This document shows positions 17,033 to 26,394 of a DNA stretch of 64,000 nucleotides, piece by piece. The DNA is taken from NCBI RefSeq assembly GCF_000185505.1, contig NZ_GL622359.1, forward strand, positions 903,412 to 967,411, given 5' to 3'. The translations under genes were made by a program, and so were the position numbers. How positions within the stretch are numbered: position 1 is the first letter of the stretch; the number at the start of each line of letters is the position of its first letter. The notes under the pieces were generated by a model. The model had not been told where the DNA came from. It searched no databases and worked only from the letters and a program-made list of their open reading frames with translations. This DNA is from Pseudoramibacter alactolyticus ATCC 23263 (lineage in GTDB: Bacteria; Bacillota; Clostridia; Eubacteriales; Eubacteriaceae).

Positions 17033-18557
17033 TTAGCTGTCCGTTTTTCGTTTATCGTACTTTTTATGTTTTGGCTGATTCGTCTGAATGCGTCCCGGCG
17101 GTACCGGCGCGATCAATGCGTGTCATCCGCAGCCGATCAAGGCGGTTCGCCCGCAGGCTGTCAGCACTTCTTTAACCCATTGATAATTTCGAGGATCCCG
17201 GAACTGCAACAAAGCGCGCTGTAATTTTTCTCCCACCCTCTGGGTACGTGAATTTCCTCCATCGTGAGCGGATCGTATCCCGTGTAATACATCGCCGTCG
17301 ATAAAGACCCCGGCGTCGGATAAAAATCCTGAACCTGCTCCGGTTCCAGATGATGATCCCGCAGTTATTCGCTGAGCGCCACGGCATCTGCCAATGTTGT
17401 CCCGGGATGGAAAGAAATGAAATACGGCACCAAGTATTGCCTTTTTCCGGAACGCGCATTGATCTTTTTAAACTACTCGATTTTGTGATCAGCCATTAAA
17501 AAATCATAACGAATGCCCGATCGCACAAACACTTTTTTACCCCGGGAATCTCACGCATTTGCTTTAAAAGATGGCAATATTCCCTTTCGTCAGCATTGAT
17601 ATTCGGGCAGACCTCGGGATACAGGCATTCGCGATGGCGGCACGCGCCAAACCGTCGCTGTTTTTCACAGGCCGGGCCGTAAAAATTGGCCGTCGGTCCG
17701 GGCGACCATTGCCGACCGGTATAGCCGCGGTCATAAACGTCATCCATTTCCATTTTGGTCAATGGCATTTGCGATGCATTCTGCACAAAAACCCGATGGT
17801 CACACCATTGATAGTAGGGAATTTCCATAAAGGGATCGTTGCAGGCATAAATGATGGCCGCCGCTTTCGCGAATGCTTTTTTATCCGCCGATACCGTTTC
17901 AAAAGATGGGATTTCAATGCCGTCGTCCGGCACATGATCCAACAAAACCGCCGTCCCTTTTATATAAGTGATGTCGCGGATGGCAAGCCCGGCATCCAAG
18001 GCCTCGGTCACCTCGACAATGGCCTTTTCTCCCATGCCATAAACCAACAGAGCGGCGCTGCTGTCGACTAAAATCGGACGCTGCACTTGATCCTGCCAAT
18101 AATCATAATGCGCAAATCGGCGGAGACTGGCCTCAATCCCGCCGAGGATAATCGGCACCTTGCCAAAGGCTTCCCGAATCCGAACGCAATAGGTAATGGC
18201 GGTGCGGTCCGGACGCCTGCCCGTCTTGCCTCCCGGCGTGTAGGCATCGTCGTGACGACGTTTGCGGTTAACCGTATAGTGGCAGACCATCGAATCCATA
18301 TTGCCAGAACTCACCAGAAAAGCCAGCCGCGGCCGTCCAAAAATTTTAAATGCTTCTGCATCTGTCCAATCGGGCTGAGCCAGCATCCCCACACAATAGC
18401 TGCGGTCTTTTAAAATGCCGGCAATAATCGCTGAACCATAGGACGAATGATTGACAAAAGTATCTCCGCTGACAAAAACAAAATCTACCTGCTCCCAGCC
18501 GAAAACGGTCATATCGGCAGTTGTCATCGGGAAAGGTTTTTCCGCTGCGACCGTCAT
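17033..18557 (-). pseudogene. YgiQ family radical SAM protein, multiply interrupted
   Basis: The first 350 codons are intact: FGWEQVDFVFVSGDTFVNHS at the N terminus, IILGGIEASLRRFAHYDYW and a PNINADEREYCHLL stretch. Near 17500 one base is gained or lost in an A-run. The C-terminal part then reads [60 protein letters not shown] and NQPKHKKYDKRKTDS. It contains TAG, TAA and TGA codons and a second frame change near 17225. So this cannot be explained by one sequencing error. Confidence 0.8.
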
Positions 18558-19339
18558 GCCAAAAGGCCTCCTGTTATTTGTGTCAGCACAGGTGCCGCAT
18601 CCGTCATCGCAATGGTCGCAACCATAAAAATCGCCTGAGTCATTTCAATCGTAAGGCCAATCTGATCGCCGGTAATCCCCGCGAATTTTCGGTTGCAGTA
18701 CGCCATCAGCAACAGGTTTAAAACCACCGTAATCCCGAAAGCAAGCGATAAAATCGGCCGCAGCCACCAGGTCAAACCGCCGATGAGAATCAGATAAACC
18801 AGTACATGACAGGGCTTGGCAATCTCTGTGATCCTCTTGCCCAAACCGCCGCCGCCCTCGGCATAAGTCGAAAAAGCACAGGTCTGAACAGCACAATAGC
18901 GACCGATCACCGGCATGAGCAAAAGCGAGATCGGCAACGCTTTGATGAGAATTTGATAACTGCCCCACATCGTGAAAAGCAGCAGGACCAAGCCGATGGC
19001 ACCAAATGCCCCAAGGCGGCTGTCCTTCATGATGGCCATCATCCGATCGCGGTCCCTCGCGGAAAACAACGCATCCACCGTATCCGCCACACCGTCATAG
19101 TGCAGGCCTCCGGTGATCCAGATATAAAAAATAAGCAAAGCCACCGCTGATAAAGCCGTCCGCTGCCAATGACCCAACAACCATCCGGCAGCAAACATCA
19201 GTGCCCCGATGAACACGCCAATAACTGGCATATAAAGCATGCAATGATAAAACTCATCTTCTGATACCGACTTCAGTTGAATGGGCACGCGCGTGTAAAA
19301 AGAAATCCCGACAGCCAACTCTTTTAAAAATTGACGCAT
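18554..19339 (-). CDS. cobS: Adenosylcobinamide-GDP ribazoletransferase (cobalamin synthase)
   Basis: 261 residues, membrane-embedded. Conserved CobS features are GISFYTRVPI, the catalytic acidic loop GGLHYDGVADTVDALFS (about 81-97), MKDSRLGAFG, and GKRITEIAK, plus six or so hydrophobic helices. It joins adenosylcobinamide-GDP with alpha-ribazole in the last step of B12 assembly. It overlaps the ygiQ start by four bases. No other cobalamin gene is present in the window. Confidence 0.9.
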   Translation of the reverse strand: MRQFLKELAVGISFYTRVPIQLKSVSEDEFYHCMLYMPVIGVFIGALMFAAGWLLGHWQRTALSAVALLIFYIWITGGLHYDGVADTVDALFSARDRDRMMAIMKDSRLGAFGAIGLVLLLFTMWGSYQILIKALPISLLLMPVIGRYCAVQTCAFSTYAEGGGGLGKRITEIAKPCHVLVYLILIGGLTWWLRPILSLAFGITVVLNLLLMAYCNRKFAGITGDQIGLTIEMTQAIFMVATIAMTDAAPVLTQITGGLLA

Positions 19340-19402
19340 AAACTCCTCATCTTTAAAATTTCGTTTGTACGTCCCTATTTAAAACAAAGGGACTACGGCA
19401 AC

Positions 19403-19430
19403 ATTATACCATAGCCCCTTTTTTATTCAA
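19403..19430 (-). promoter_or_regulatory. Promoter upstream of cobS
   Basis: TTGAAT (19425-19430), 16-base spacer, TATAAT (19403-19408) preceded by TGG. A GTCCCT/AGGGAC hairpin follows in the leader, then GAGGAG before the cobS ATG. Confidence 0.6.
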
Positions 19431-19481
19431 ATTCTATTTAAATTTGTTCATCATTCACAGCGCGAATTTCCCGGCGGTCAT

Positions 19482-19754
19482 TTACTCATCCGGCAGGCCA
19501 AATTTATTATTAATTAATGCTGTCAGGCGGTCCATAGCCGCTTGTTCATCATCGCCATTACATTCCAAGGTCACTTCATCTCCCTGGGACACTGACAAGA
19601 TCATCACCCCCATGATACTCTTGGCGTTGACCCGGGTTGATCCCTTGCACACATAAATCTCGCTGGTAAACTCATTGGCCGTTTGCACAAAAAGTGATGC
19701 TGGCTTGGCGTGTAAACCGGCTGTGTTCTTGATGATAATATTTTCTGTTAGCAC
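19482..19754 (-). CDS. ptsH: Phosphocarrier protein HPr
   Basis: 90 residues. The active-site His15 lies in NTAGLHAKPAS and the regulatory Ser46 in NAKSIMG, both at the exact positions known from low-GC Gram-positives, so it can be phosphorylated by enzyme I and by HPr kinase. It relays phosphate to PTS EIIA domains, which here would include DhaM at 45698-46099. Enzyme I is not in the window. The gene is monocistronic with its own promoter. Confidence 0.93.
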   Translation of the reverse strand: MLTENIIIKNTAGLHAKPASLFVQTANEFTSEIYVCKGSTRVNAKSIMGVMILSVSQGDEVTLECNGDDEQAAMDRLTALINNKFGLPDE

Positions 19755-19784
19755 AATTACACCTCTCTAATTTATTCCCAAATC

Positions 19785-19813
19785 ATTATACACGATTTCA
19801 TTCGTTTGTTCAA
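19785..19813 (-). promoter_or_regulatory. Promoter of ptsH
   Basis: TTGAAC (19808-19813), 17-base spacer and TATAAT (19785-19790), about 30 bases upstream of the ptsH ATG. Confidence 0.7.
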
Positions 19814-19861
19814 GATTGTTTGTCATCTATTTCACATATTTTTTTAATAAAACAGCCTTTT

Positions 19862-20544
19862 TCAAATTTGTTTTTCTAAATATGCCCTCGTTTCAAAAAG
19901 ATTCGGCAGAATTTGCTCTGCCAGATTCTCCATCTCTCCATCCGGCGCCACCTGATCTGGCACCATGATTGGCCGGGCGTTTGCCGATGCCGCCGCTCGG
20001 ATCCCATTATACGAGTCTTCAATGATATAACAGCCGCTCGGCGGCAACTGAACGGCTTTGGCAGCACTCAGAAAAATATCCGGCGCCGGTTTGGAACGCG
20101 CGATCATATCACCGCCGACAACGATATCAAAATAACCGTCGATGCCCGCGTCCGCCAGTTCCCTTTGTGCTAACGCTGCCCGAGTGGATGTCGCCAAGGC
20201 GATCTTCACATTTCGCTGCTTTAAAAATGACAGGATCTCCGCCGCGCCGGGTTTTAACGGCAAATGCCCCAACGCTTCATAATACGGAGAAAAAATACGT
20301 CCGAACCTTCGCTTTGTGCACATCGTAGGGGAAATCGTCTCCGTAATGCTCGGCAAAGATTTTTCTTGGTCGCCGCCTCATTGGTGCCAAAGCATCGCAC
20401 AAGCACCGCTTCAAAATCGGGGATACCTGCGTCGGCCGCCACCTGCTGCCACCCCTTCAAGATGAGCTTTTCCGAGTCGAAAATCACCCCGTCCATATCG
20501 AACAAAACCCCTTGCGGCTTTTTGATCACATGATTTTTCTGCAT
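19862..20544 (-). pseudogene. HAD phosphatase (beta-phosphoglucomutase-like), two frameshifts
   Basis: The start (ATG 20544, GGAG before it) gives GVLFDMDGVIFDSEKLI, HAD motif I. At about 20370 (A-run) and about 20285 (six-base run) single-base shifts break the frame. The remaining sequence restores LALATSTRA-type motif II and PAPDIFLSAAK, with IIEDSYNGIRAAASA as motif IV. Every motif survives across three frames, and both lesions are in homopolymers, so a sequencing artefact is quite possible. Confidence 0.7.
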
Positions 20545-20566
20545 TGTTTCTCCTCGCGCTTTTCTC

Positions 20567-21499
20567 TTAAAAGGCCATCCGAATCTGTCCGTCTGTCCAA
20601 GAACGCTGATCCGCCTCGTGGATTTGATCTTCAGGATACGGGCGGCCGACCAAAAGCGGTAAGCCCGGATCGTGACGTGCCCGATTGCGGGCCACTGTTC
20701 TGGCATCGCTATTGGCATAGCAGTACCGACAGCCATGCCCACAGGTATTGTAGGCTCCAATGTCTGCGCCAAGTAAGCAACCACAACCTGCGCGGGTCGC
20801 CGCCTTTCCCCCGGGCACCTGCAGATAGATGCCGCAGGCCTTCTCCAATACACGACGCGTCATACAGCCGCCGGTATCCACACCGTCATTCATCAACTGG
20901 GTGCCCTCTGAGCAAGTCCGCAGCAACATGCCGTTTTCCCGGGTGATGGCAGCCATTTTCCTGACGAGAATAATGCGTTCTTCTGGCGTTACCTCACGCA
21001 CCTCAAGGAATTGCCGGCGCGTTTTCCGATACAAATCGATAAAAGAGATTATGCCGACGTCGGTATAAGGAGCCAGAAGATGCGCCATTTGTGCAAAGGC
21101 TCTCAGATGGTACGCCACCGTGTATTTTTCTGAGATAAAAATCGGATCGTAACGCCAATGTACGGCTTTTCGGCCCACGATTTTCGACAATGCGGCAAAA
21201 TCAGCCATCACCTGCATTTTATCCGGCACCTCTGGCTCAATTTCCCGGCCGTAAGGGGTAATGGTAACAAACCAGAAGGTTCGAAATGCCGCCAACGCTG
21301 TCAAATGCTTAAGCATCGGCCGGGGATTTTTAGTGCAGAAAGTCATCACATCCACAATCCTGGGATCCAGGCGATAGCGCGTCACCTGTCGGGCATTAAA
21401 AGGATTGCGTGCCATGACAAAGCCTGCCCGCACACGATTCATCAGCCAATCGCTGAAAAAAGCTGGAATGTCGGTCCGACTGCCGGTGTTCAAAATCAT
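20567..21499 (-). CDS. DUF1848 family protein
   Basis: 310 residues. It shows the N-terminal ILNTGSRTDIPAFFSDWLMN, the central WRYDPIFIS, and a cysteine motif AYNTCGHGCRYCYANSD near the C terminus, all DUF1848 traits. The CxxxCxxC-like cluster recalls radical SAM proteins but sits at the wrong end, so the chemistry is unknown. ATG 21499 has GGAGG upstream; the longer frame adds 17 residues without a ribosome site. It lies 22 bases before the HAD gene and is probably co-transcribed with it. Confidence 0.8.
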   Translation of the reverse strand: MILNTGSRTDIPAFFSDWLMNRVRAGFVMARNPFNARQVTRYRLDPRIVDVMTFCTKNPRPMLKHLTALAAFRTFWFVTITPYGREIEPEVPDKMQVMADFAALSKIVGRKAVHWRYDPIFISEKYTVAYHLRAFAQMAHLLAPYTDVGIISFIDLYRKTRRQFLEVREVTPEERIILVRKMAAITRENGMLLRTCSEGTQLMNDGVDTGGCMTRRVLEKACGIYLQVPGGKAATRAGCGCLLGADIGAYNTCGHGCRYCYANSDARTVARNRARHDPGLPLLVGRPYPEDQIHEADQRSWTDGQIRMAF

Positions 21500-21560
21500 A
21501 GCCGCCTCCTTTTTGATCCATTTGCACCTTTCTGTTTGAAATGCTGCCATTATATCACAA

Positions 21561-21589
21561 TTGTCAATGCCTGCCGTTTTTGCTATAAT
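21561..21589 (+). promoter_or_regulatory. Promoter of the DUF1858 gene
   Basis: TTGTCA (21561-21566), exactly 17 bases, TATAAT (21584-21589), followed by AAAAGGAG before the ATG at 21628. Confidence 0.75.
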
Positions 21590-21627
21590 GTCTTTAAATC
21601 ATTGCCAAAAGGAGCACGAAACGCGAA

Positions 21628-21864
21628 ATGGATATTAAAATCACAAAAGATATGGGCATTCTGGATGCGATTCGACAATATCCCGAATGTGAAAAATATT
21701 TCTCCATGGTGGGGATGAGTTGCTTTGGCTGCATGGCCGCCCATTTTGAAGATATTGAACAAGGCTGTCTGGCCCACGGTATTGATCCGGATGTGTTCGT
21801 CCGCAATCTCAACTTCTTTTTGTCCGGCGATGCCCCGACAGAAACCAATATCCCGGAAGCTTGA
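21628..21864 (+). CDS. DUF1858 domain-containing protein
   Basis: 78 residues, single DUF1858 domain: ITKDMGILDAIRQYPECEKY at the N terminus and the cysteine pair in GMSCFGCMAAHFEDIEQG. Members of this family are small, often redox- or hybrid-cluster-associated proteins, but the function is unproven. The gene is monocistronic, with a promoter and a strong terminator of its own. Confidence 0.85.
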   Translation: MDIKITKDMGILDAIRQYPECEKYFSMVGMSCFGCMAAHFEDIEQGCLAHGIDPDVFVRNLNFFLSGDAPTETNIPEA

Positions 21865-21901
21865 CCGGCAAAACAAAAGCAAAGAGGATAAAAAACTATC
21901 C

Positions 21902-21936
21902 AAAGCCCAGTTCAGTTCTGAATTGAACTGGGCTTT
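21902..21936 (+). terminator. Rho-independent terminator after the DUF1858 gene
   Basis: Thirteen-base perfect arms AAAGCCCAGTTCA / TGAACTGGGCTTT with a nine-base loop; A and T tracts on both sides could make it bidirectional. Confidence 0.8.
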
Positions 21937-21949
21937 TGTATTGCAACGC

Positions 21950-22803
21950 AAGGCAGTCGCTCGTTATTGTAATAATCTACGAATGAGGCAGCCATTTGAG
22001 CTGCCGTCTCATATCTCTTGTGCCAGCCTTCTGAATAAATTTCATACTTTATTCATCCATTTAGGGCTTCTATGACAGGGTTGTCTGTTGCGTCCCTGCT
22101 CATGACATTGATCGAATTATTATGATAATCTTTGTAAGCTCTGTTAGCTCCTGCAGACAATTGAAATAGGGTCTGCGGTCCCAAGAAATATGGGAGAAAT
22201 GACAGGAGATTATCTCGTTGTTAAATGTCTCCAATAAATAGGTCCATTCCTAATCACCGTCATGTCTGAAGCAATTAGTTTCATTGGCGCCAATGTGTTC
22301 CAACGGCCACGCACAATATCTGTTCTTAGTCTCTTTACGAGCCGCCCACTTGTCGTAGCCAAATCAATTAACGCCCATTCCTCTGCACAACTCTGTTATC
22401 GGGTATTTATCTTTAAGCGCGTCTATTATTTGAAATTCAAGTCTTTTAAAGTAACGAACGCCCTATCAGCGCCGACGCCTTTCGCGATGTAACTTTTTTA
22501 ACCATTCGTTTTCAATCCGAAGCTTCTCAACCATGAGCAGTAGTCTCTCTTCTTCGGTCAGTTTTCTGCTCGTATGCAATGCTATAAATTTGTTTTTCCT
22601 GGATGGAGCTTTTCAGGATTAAGTGCATTTACGCCGCCGTTACGATACTTTCTAACCCAACCGTTTAATGTCCCGAATGGAATTCCTCGCTCTCTTGCCA
22701 ATGTTTTCACTGGGTAACTTTCTTCTTCGCACATCAGCACATAGCGTAATCTTTCTTCGTTAATCCATTTTCTATTTTTGCCACCTTTTTTCAACCCACT
22801 CAT
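21950..22803 (-). pseudogene. IS3-family element remnant (orfA plus decayed orfB)
   Basis: OrfA is still readable from ATG 22803 (GAGGTG before it): SGLKKGGKNRKWINEERLRY and ARERGIPFGTLNGWVRKYR, the HTH of IS3 OrfA. Downstream the OrfB part is full of stops. It retains AEEWALIDLATTSGRLVKRL, APMKLIASDMTVI and SRDATDNPVIEALNGWI, the last around the DDE glutamate. The element is immobile. It adjoins the degraded acid-sugar gene block. Confidence 0.65.
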
Positions 22804-22829
22804 AATCACCTCTAATGGAGTCATACCAT

Positions 22830-22870
22830 GAAAAAAGTAGACATGTTTTTTTAACATGTCTACTTTTTTC
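22830..22870. repeat. Perfect 18-bp inverted repeat next to the IS3 remnant
   Basis: GAAAAAAGTAGACATGTT (22830-22847) and its complement (22853-22870) separated by five T. It could be a terminal-repeat relic or a terminator. From 22871 to 23122 I see only short unrelated open fragments and call no gene. Confidence 0.6.
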
Positions 22871-23122
22871 TTAACTATTTCACAGGCCTGCGGTCTTTTA
22901 TTTTGCCTTCATTCTTTGCCTTTTGCCAGAACACGGCCGGTCTTTTTTTCATATAAAGGAAATCCGTTTGCTTCTGTACAGCTGCCTTCCGTTATTATAT
23001 CTTCTAGCTCTCTCTGTCCAATCGTCTACCCCGCGGGTCATCACCGCGTGATAGCAATCAGGAAAATGTCGACAACAATAGTAAAAACACTTTTCTCTGG
23101 ACATGATGGTGCCCGCCTATCT

Positions 23123-23655
23123 TTACCTTTGAGGAATTCCAGCCTCTTCCAACGCAATCATAATAGCTTCAAAGGTATCCGACTGCCAGGCAGAGCGGCC
23201 GATAAATAGCCCATCGACATCCTGGCACTTTGCATATGGCACTGCATTGTTGATATTGACACTGCCGCCAAAGAGCAAGGGCACCGTCTGGCCTTTTTCT
23301 CCATAAAGATCTATTAAAACAGATCGCAAATAAATGTGGAGTTGATCCACCACCGGTGGTTCGGCCGGAATCCCCTCGACCCCAATGGCCCAGTAAGGCT
23401 CATAGGCCACCCAGATATGATCCAGATCCTCGGTTTTCACGCCGTGCAAAGCAATTTTTAATTGTCTTGCCAACACTTCCGCAGAGACGTCATAAGTCTT
23501 TTCCTGCATGCTATCGCCAATACAAATTAACGTCGTAAACTCATGGCGCAGTCCCGCCAGTACCTTTTGGTTGACCGTATAATCTGTTTCATTGAAATAC
23601 TGTCGGCGTTCGCTGTGTCCAATTTCTAAAATATCAATACCGATTTTTAGTCAAA
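23123..23655 (-). pseudogene. Triosephosphate isomerase-like gene, N-terminus missing
   Basis: The readable part begins GIDILEIGHSERRQYF with the catalytic His of TIM (EIGHSERR). It continues to VAYEPYWAIGVEG with the catalytic Glu and ends PLLFGGSVNINNAVPYAK, the phosphate loop. The first third, with the Asn/Lys motif, is absent upstream of about 23655, where it meets the end of the DUF1537 remnant. Like the TIM paralogue at 44793 it probably served a tetrose or other catabolic branch rather than glycolysis. Confidence 0.7.
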
Positions 23656-23756
23656 ATACAATTCCAGCTTGAAACACCTTCTCTACAAATTCCCGCTACT
23701 GTATAGATGCCAATCGGCACTATAATTTTAATTTCATCGCTATTTTTCTTGGCCTG

Positions 23757-26124
23757 TTATATATTTAATTCTGTCATATGTTTTGCAATACAGGTATTAA
23801 TGGTGTCAAAATTACCGGTCATCCCATCTTTTGTCACTACTATGTGCTTATCGGGAAAATCTCCCACAATAAGCACATCTTCGGCTGCTAATGGAACAGG
23901 TTCCGCAAGCAACTTTAATCCCAGTGTATGACATGCTTTACAAAATGCGGTCGTTATATCTCCTCCGCTGATATAAATACCTTATATTGAAGGTATACAT
24001 TCGATTATTTTATGCGCTATTTCCGCTATAGAAAATTAATAATGTCGCTCACTTCATTCACTGTTTTATTCATTTTGTCTGCATAATTGTGATAAATTCA
24101 AATAACGATCAATATGGCCAACAACAATTTTGACGACACCATCAATTTCCTCCGATTTAGCTTCATCGCTTTCAATAAGCTTTTCAGTTTTGATATACAC
24201 ATTGAAAACCTGCTACGCAAGCCAGAAGTTTTCCCTCTGTGTTTTAGCAACTGAATTAACACTCCCTTGGATAATTAAGAACTAAGATTTTTTTATCCCT
24301 ATTTGATTTTCTGGGCACGATCAATTTAGGTGCCAATGTTACTGTAAATGGCCCTGGATCAACAGAAATAAATTTAATTTTACTCAAAATAACCACTTCA
24401 CTGATTGTATTAATATCTTTTTGTGTAATCGCATCGAAAATAATAATCCAATTTCTAGTATAGACCAAATGACTGATTTCATTCGACAACCATTTTTTGC
24501 CGCGATTCAAGTCTCTAGTGAATATAGACGCAACCGGATATTTTGTCTGCTGCTCAATTAATTTTTAAACTCTAGGATCTTGAATAGGAGTTTTCGGGTC
24601 TAAAGCGGCCTCTGTTTTATGCAAAATAACACCGCCGACAGTCATGATCCGCCAATAGTTACGCAACCCGATGCTGGTGTGAAAGGAACAACAATGGCCG
24701 TGTAATCATCTCCCAACGTATCTAACATAGCATCCGTCTCGGAGCCTAAATTTCCACGTAAAGTACTATCAATTCTCTTATTAAGAAACGCTAACTATTT
24801 GTTCTTAAATATTTTAATAATACTATAAACACGTTCATAGGCAGTGTCTTTATTAACTCCACGGCTACCATTGTAAATGTAAGACATTCTGTTGTTTTAA
24901 GTTTTTCGGCATCACCTTTTTTAAAATCTTGAATATACAATCTAAGTGCAACAAAAAATGATTCATAGTTTTCTGATAAAATAGTGTTTTCAAAGACATC
25001 TAAACATCAGGAGGAACTATAAAATCATTATAATCATTTTACACTAAAAGAACGCGAATCGCTTAAACATTTTCTTGACATAGGCAAGAATTAAATAGAA
25101 ATTTCAATTTTATTAGGGAGAAACAAATCATCCATATCAAAAGAAATTAGAAGAAATAGCCAAAATAGTGAATACATTCCTTGTGAAGCTCACGCTATCA
25201 TGCTATCTATAAAAAAAGACGCTTTTATTGTAGACCAAAAAAATTAGATAACCCAAATTTGTTTAATCGCGTAAAAGATTTGTTTTTGAATCATCAATGG
25301 TCTCCGGAGCAGATTTCTGCTCGATTGAAATTTGAAAATTCGAGATTTACTATTAGCTATAATACTATTTATCGAGAAATTTATAATGGTAAATTTGATG
25401 AAAAAGGATTGTCACATGGAAACCATGGAGCAATTCGCAAACTACGACATCGCGGTAAAAGTCGTCATACAAAGAATTCTGAAGAAAAGAGAGGTAAAAT
25501 CCGGATTAGTAATTTAATCACCGGTAGACCGGAACCTGCAAATAATCGAGAACGGTTAGGTGATTGGGAAGCTGATACCGTCATGGGACAAACCGGTAAG
25601 GCGTGTTTAGTTATATTGACCGATCGAAAGAGTCGATATTTACTATGCAAGAAAATCACAAAAAAGCGTTCATCTTTAGTCAAACAAGCCATGCTTGAAC
25701 TTTTAAACAATCAACCTTTAAGAACAATAACCCCAGATAGAGGAAAAGAATTTTCTAAACACGCAGAAATTAGACAAGCGTTGAATTTAGTAGCGTTTTA
25801 TTTTCCATTTCCACATCATCCCATCCCTGGCAAAGAGGAACAAATGAAAACACCAATGGATTATTAAGAGAATATTTTCCAAAAGCTATGGACATTAATC
25901 AATCAGATAGCTATGTTGAAGCTAAAATGAAAGAAATAAATCTTAGACCTCGTAAATGTTTAAATTGGAAAACACCGTATGAGATGTATCATTCAGTTGA
26001 GTTGCATTTGACTTGATAATTTAAGATTTAAAATCGTAGACGTAGCATATCCTTGTTTTTTTAAGAGAACTCCCGTTGCGTTAGCGCCAGTCAAATCATC
26101 TGCAACAACTACACATTTAACCAT
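23757..26124 (-). pseudogene. DUF1537 four-carbon acid sugar kinase, split by IS30 and decayed
   Basis: The N terminus (ATG 26124, GAGGG before it) reads VKCVVVADDLTGANATGVLL, the DUF1537 signature, and stops at the IS30 insertion near 26016. Beyond it, below 24990, the gene resumes in shifting frames: KRIDSTLRGNLGSETDAML, TAIVVPFTPASG, HKTEAALDPKTPIQDP, ISVDPGPFTVTLAPK and YISGGDITTAFCKACHTLG. It ends with KHIVVTKDGMTGNFDT. Known family members phosphorylate threonate, erythronate, 3-oxo-isoapionate or similar acids. Its place beside the RuBisCO-like gene fits such a pathway, now broken. Confidence 0.8.
25003..26016 (+). mobile_element. IS30-family insertion, transposase inactivated
   Basis: The plus-strand transposase pieces are NHFTLKERESLKHFLDIG, GRNKSSISKEIRRN, QWSPEQISARLKF, NNRERLGDWEADTVMGQ, LLNNQPLRTITPDRGKEFS and a C-terminal RPRKCLNWKTPYEMYH. 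This is the IS30 order of HTH, DDE core and tail. Stops near 25095 and 25245 and a frameshift near 25840 make it defective. It interrupts the DUF1537 gene; the terminal inverted repeats are not clear by eye. Confidence 0.75.
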
Positions 26125-26258
26125 CAAAAAGGCCCTCTTTCCTTAATCCATTATATCTAGAATATGTTTTTTAGGTATTGTATATTTTATCCGTAAATTA
26201 CAATAACAAGTCGGATGCCTTTATTAATACTACAATCAAAAATTTAATAATATAAGAA

Positions 26259-26293
26259 ATCCCCTTTTCCAGGTGCTGTCTGAAAAAAGGGAT
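26259..26293 (-). terminator. Terminator downstream of the RuBisCO-like gene
   Basis: Imperfect 14-base arms ATCCCCTTTTCCAG and CTGAAAAAAGGGAT with a seven-base loop, about 100 bases after the gene's stop on the minus strand. The T-tract is weak. Confidence 0.5.
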
Positions 26294-26394
26294 ATCTCCG
26301 CAGTTATAATTTCGCGTCTGACTCTTTGTCGGTTTTTAATTTATTCCTCTATTCTTTCATTGTTTAGAGAATTCAAAACACAAAATCGATTCGA

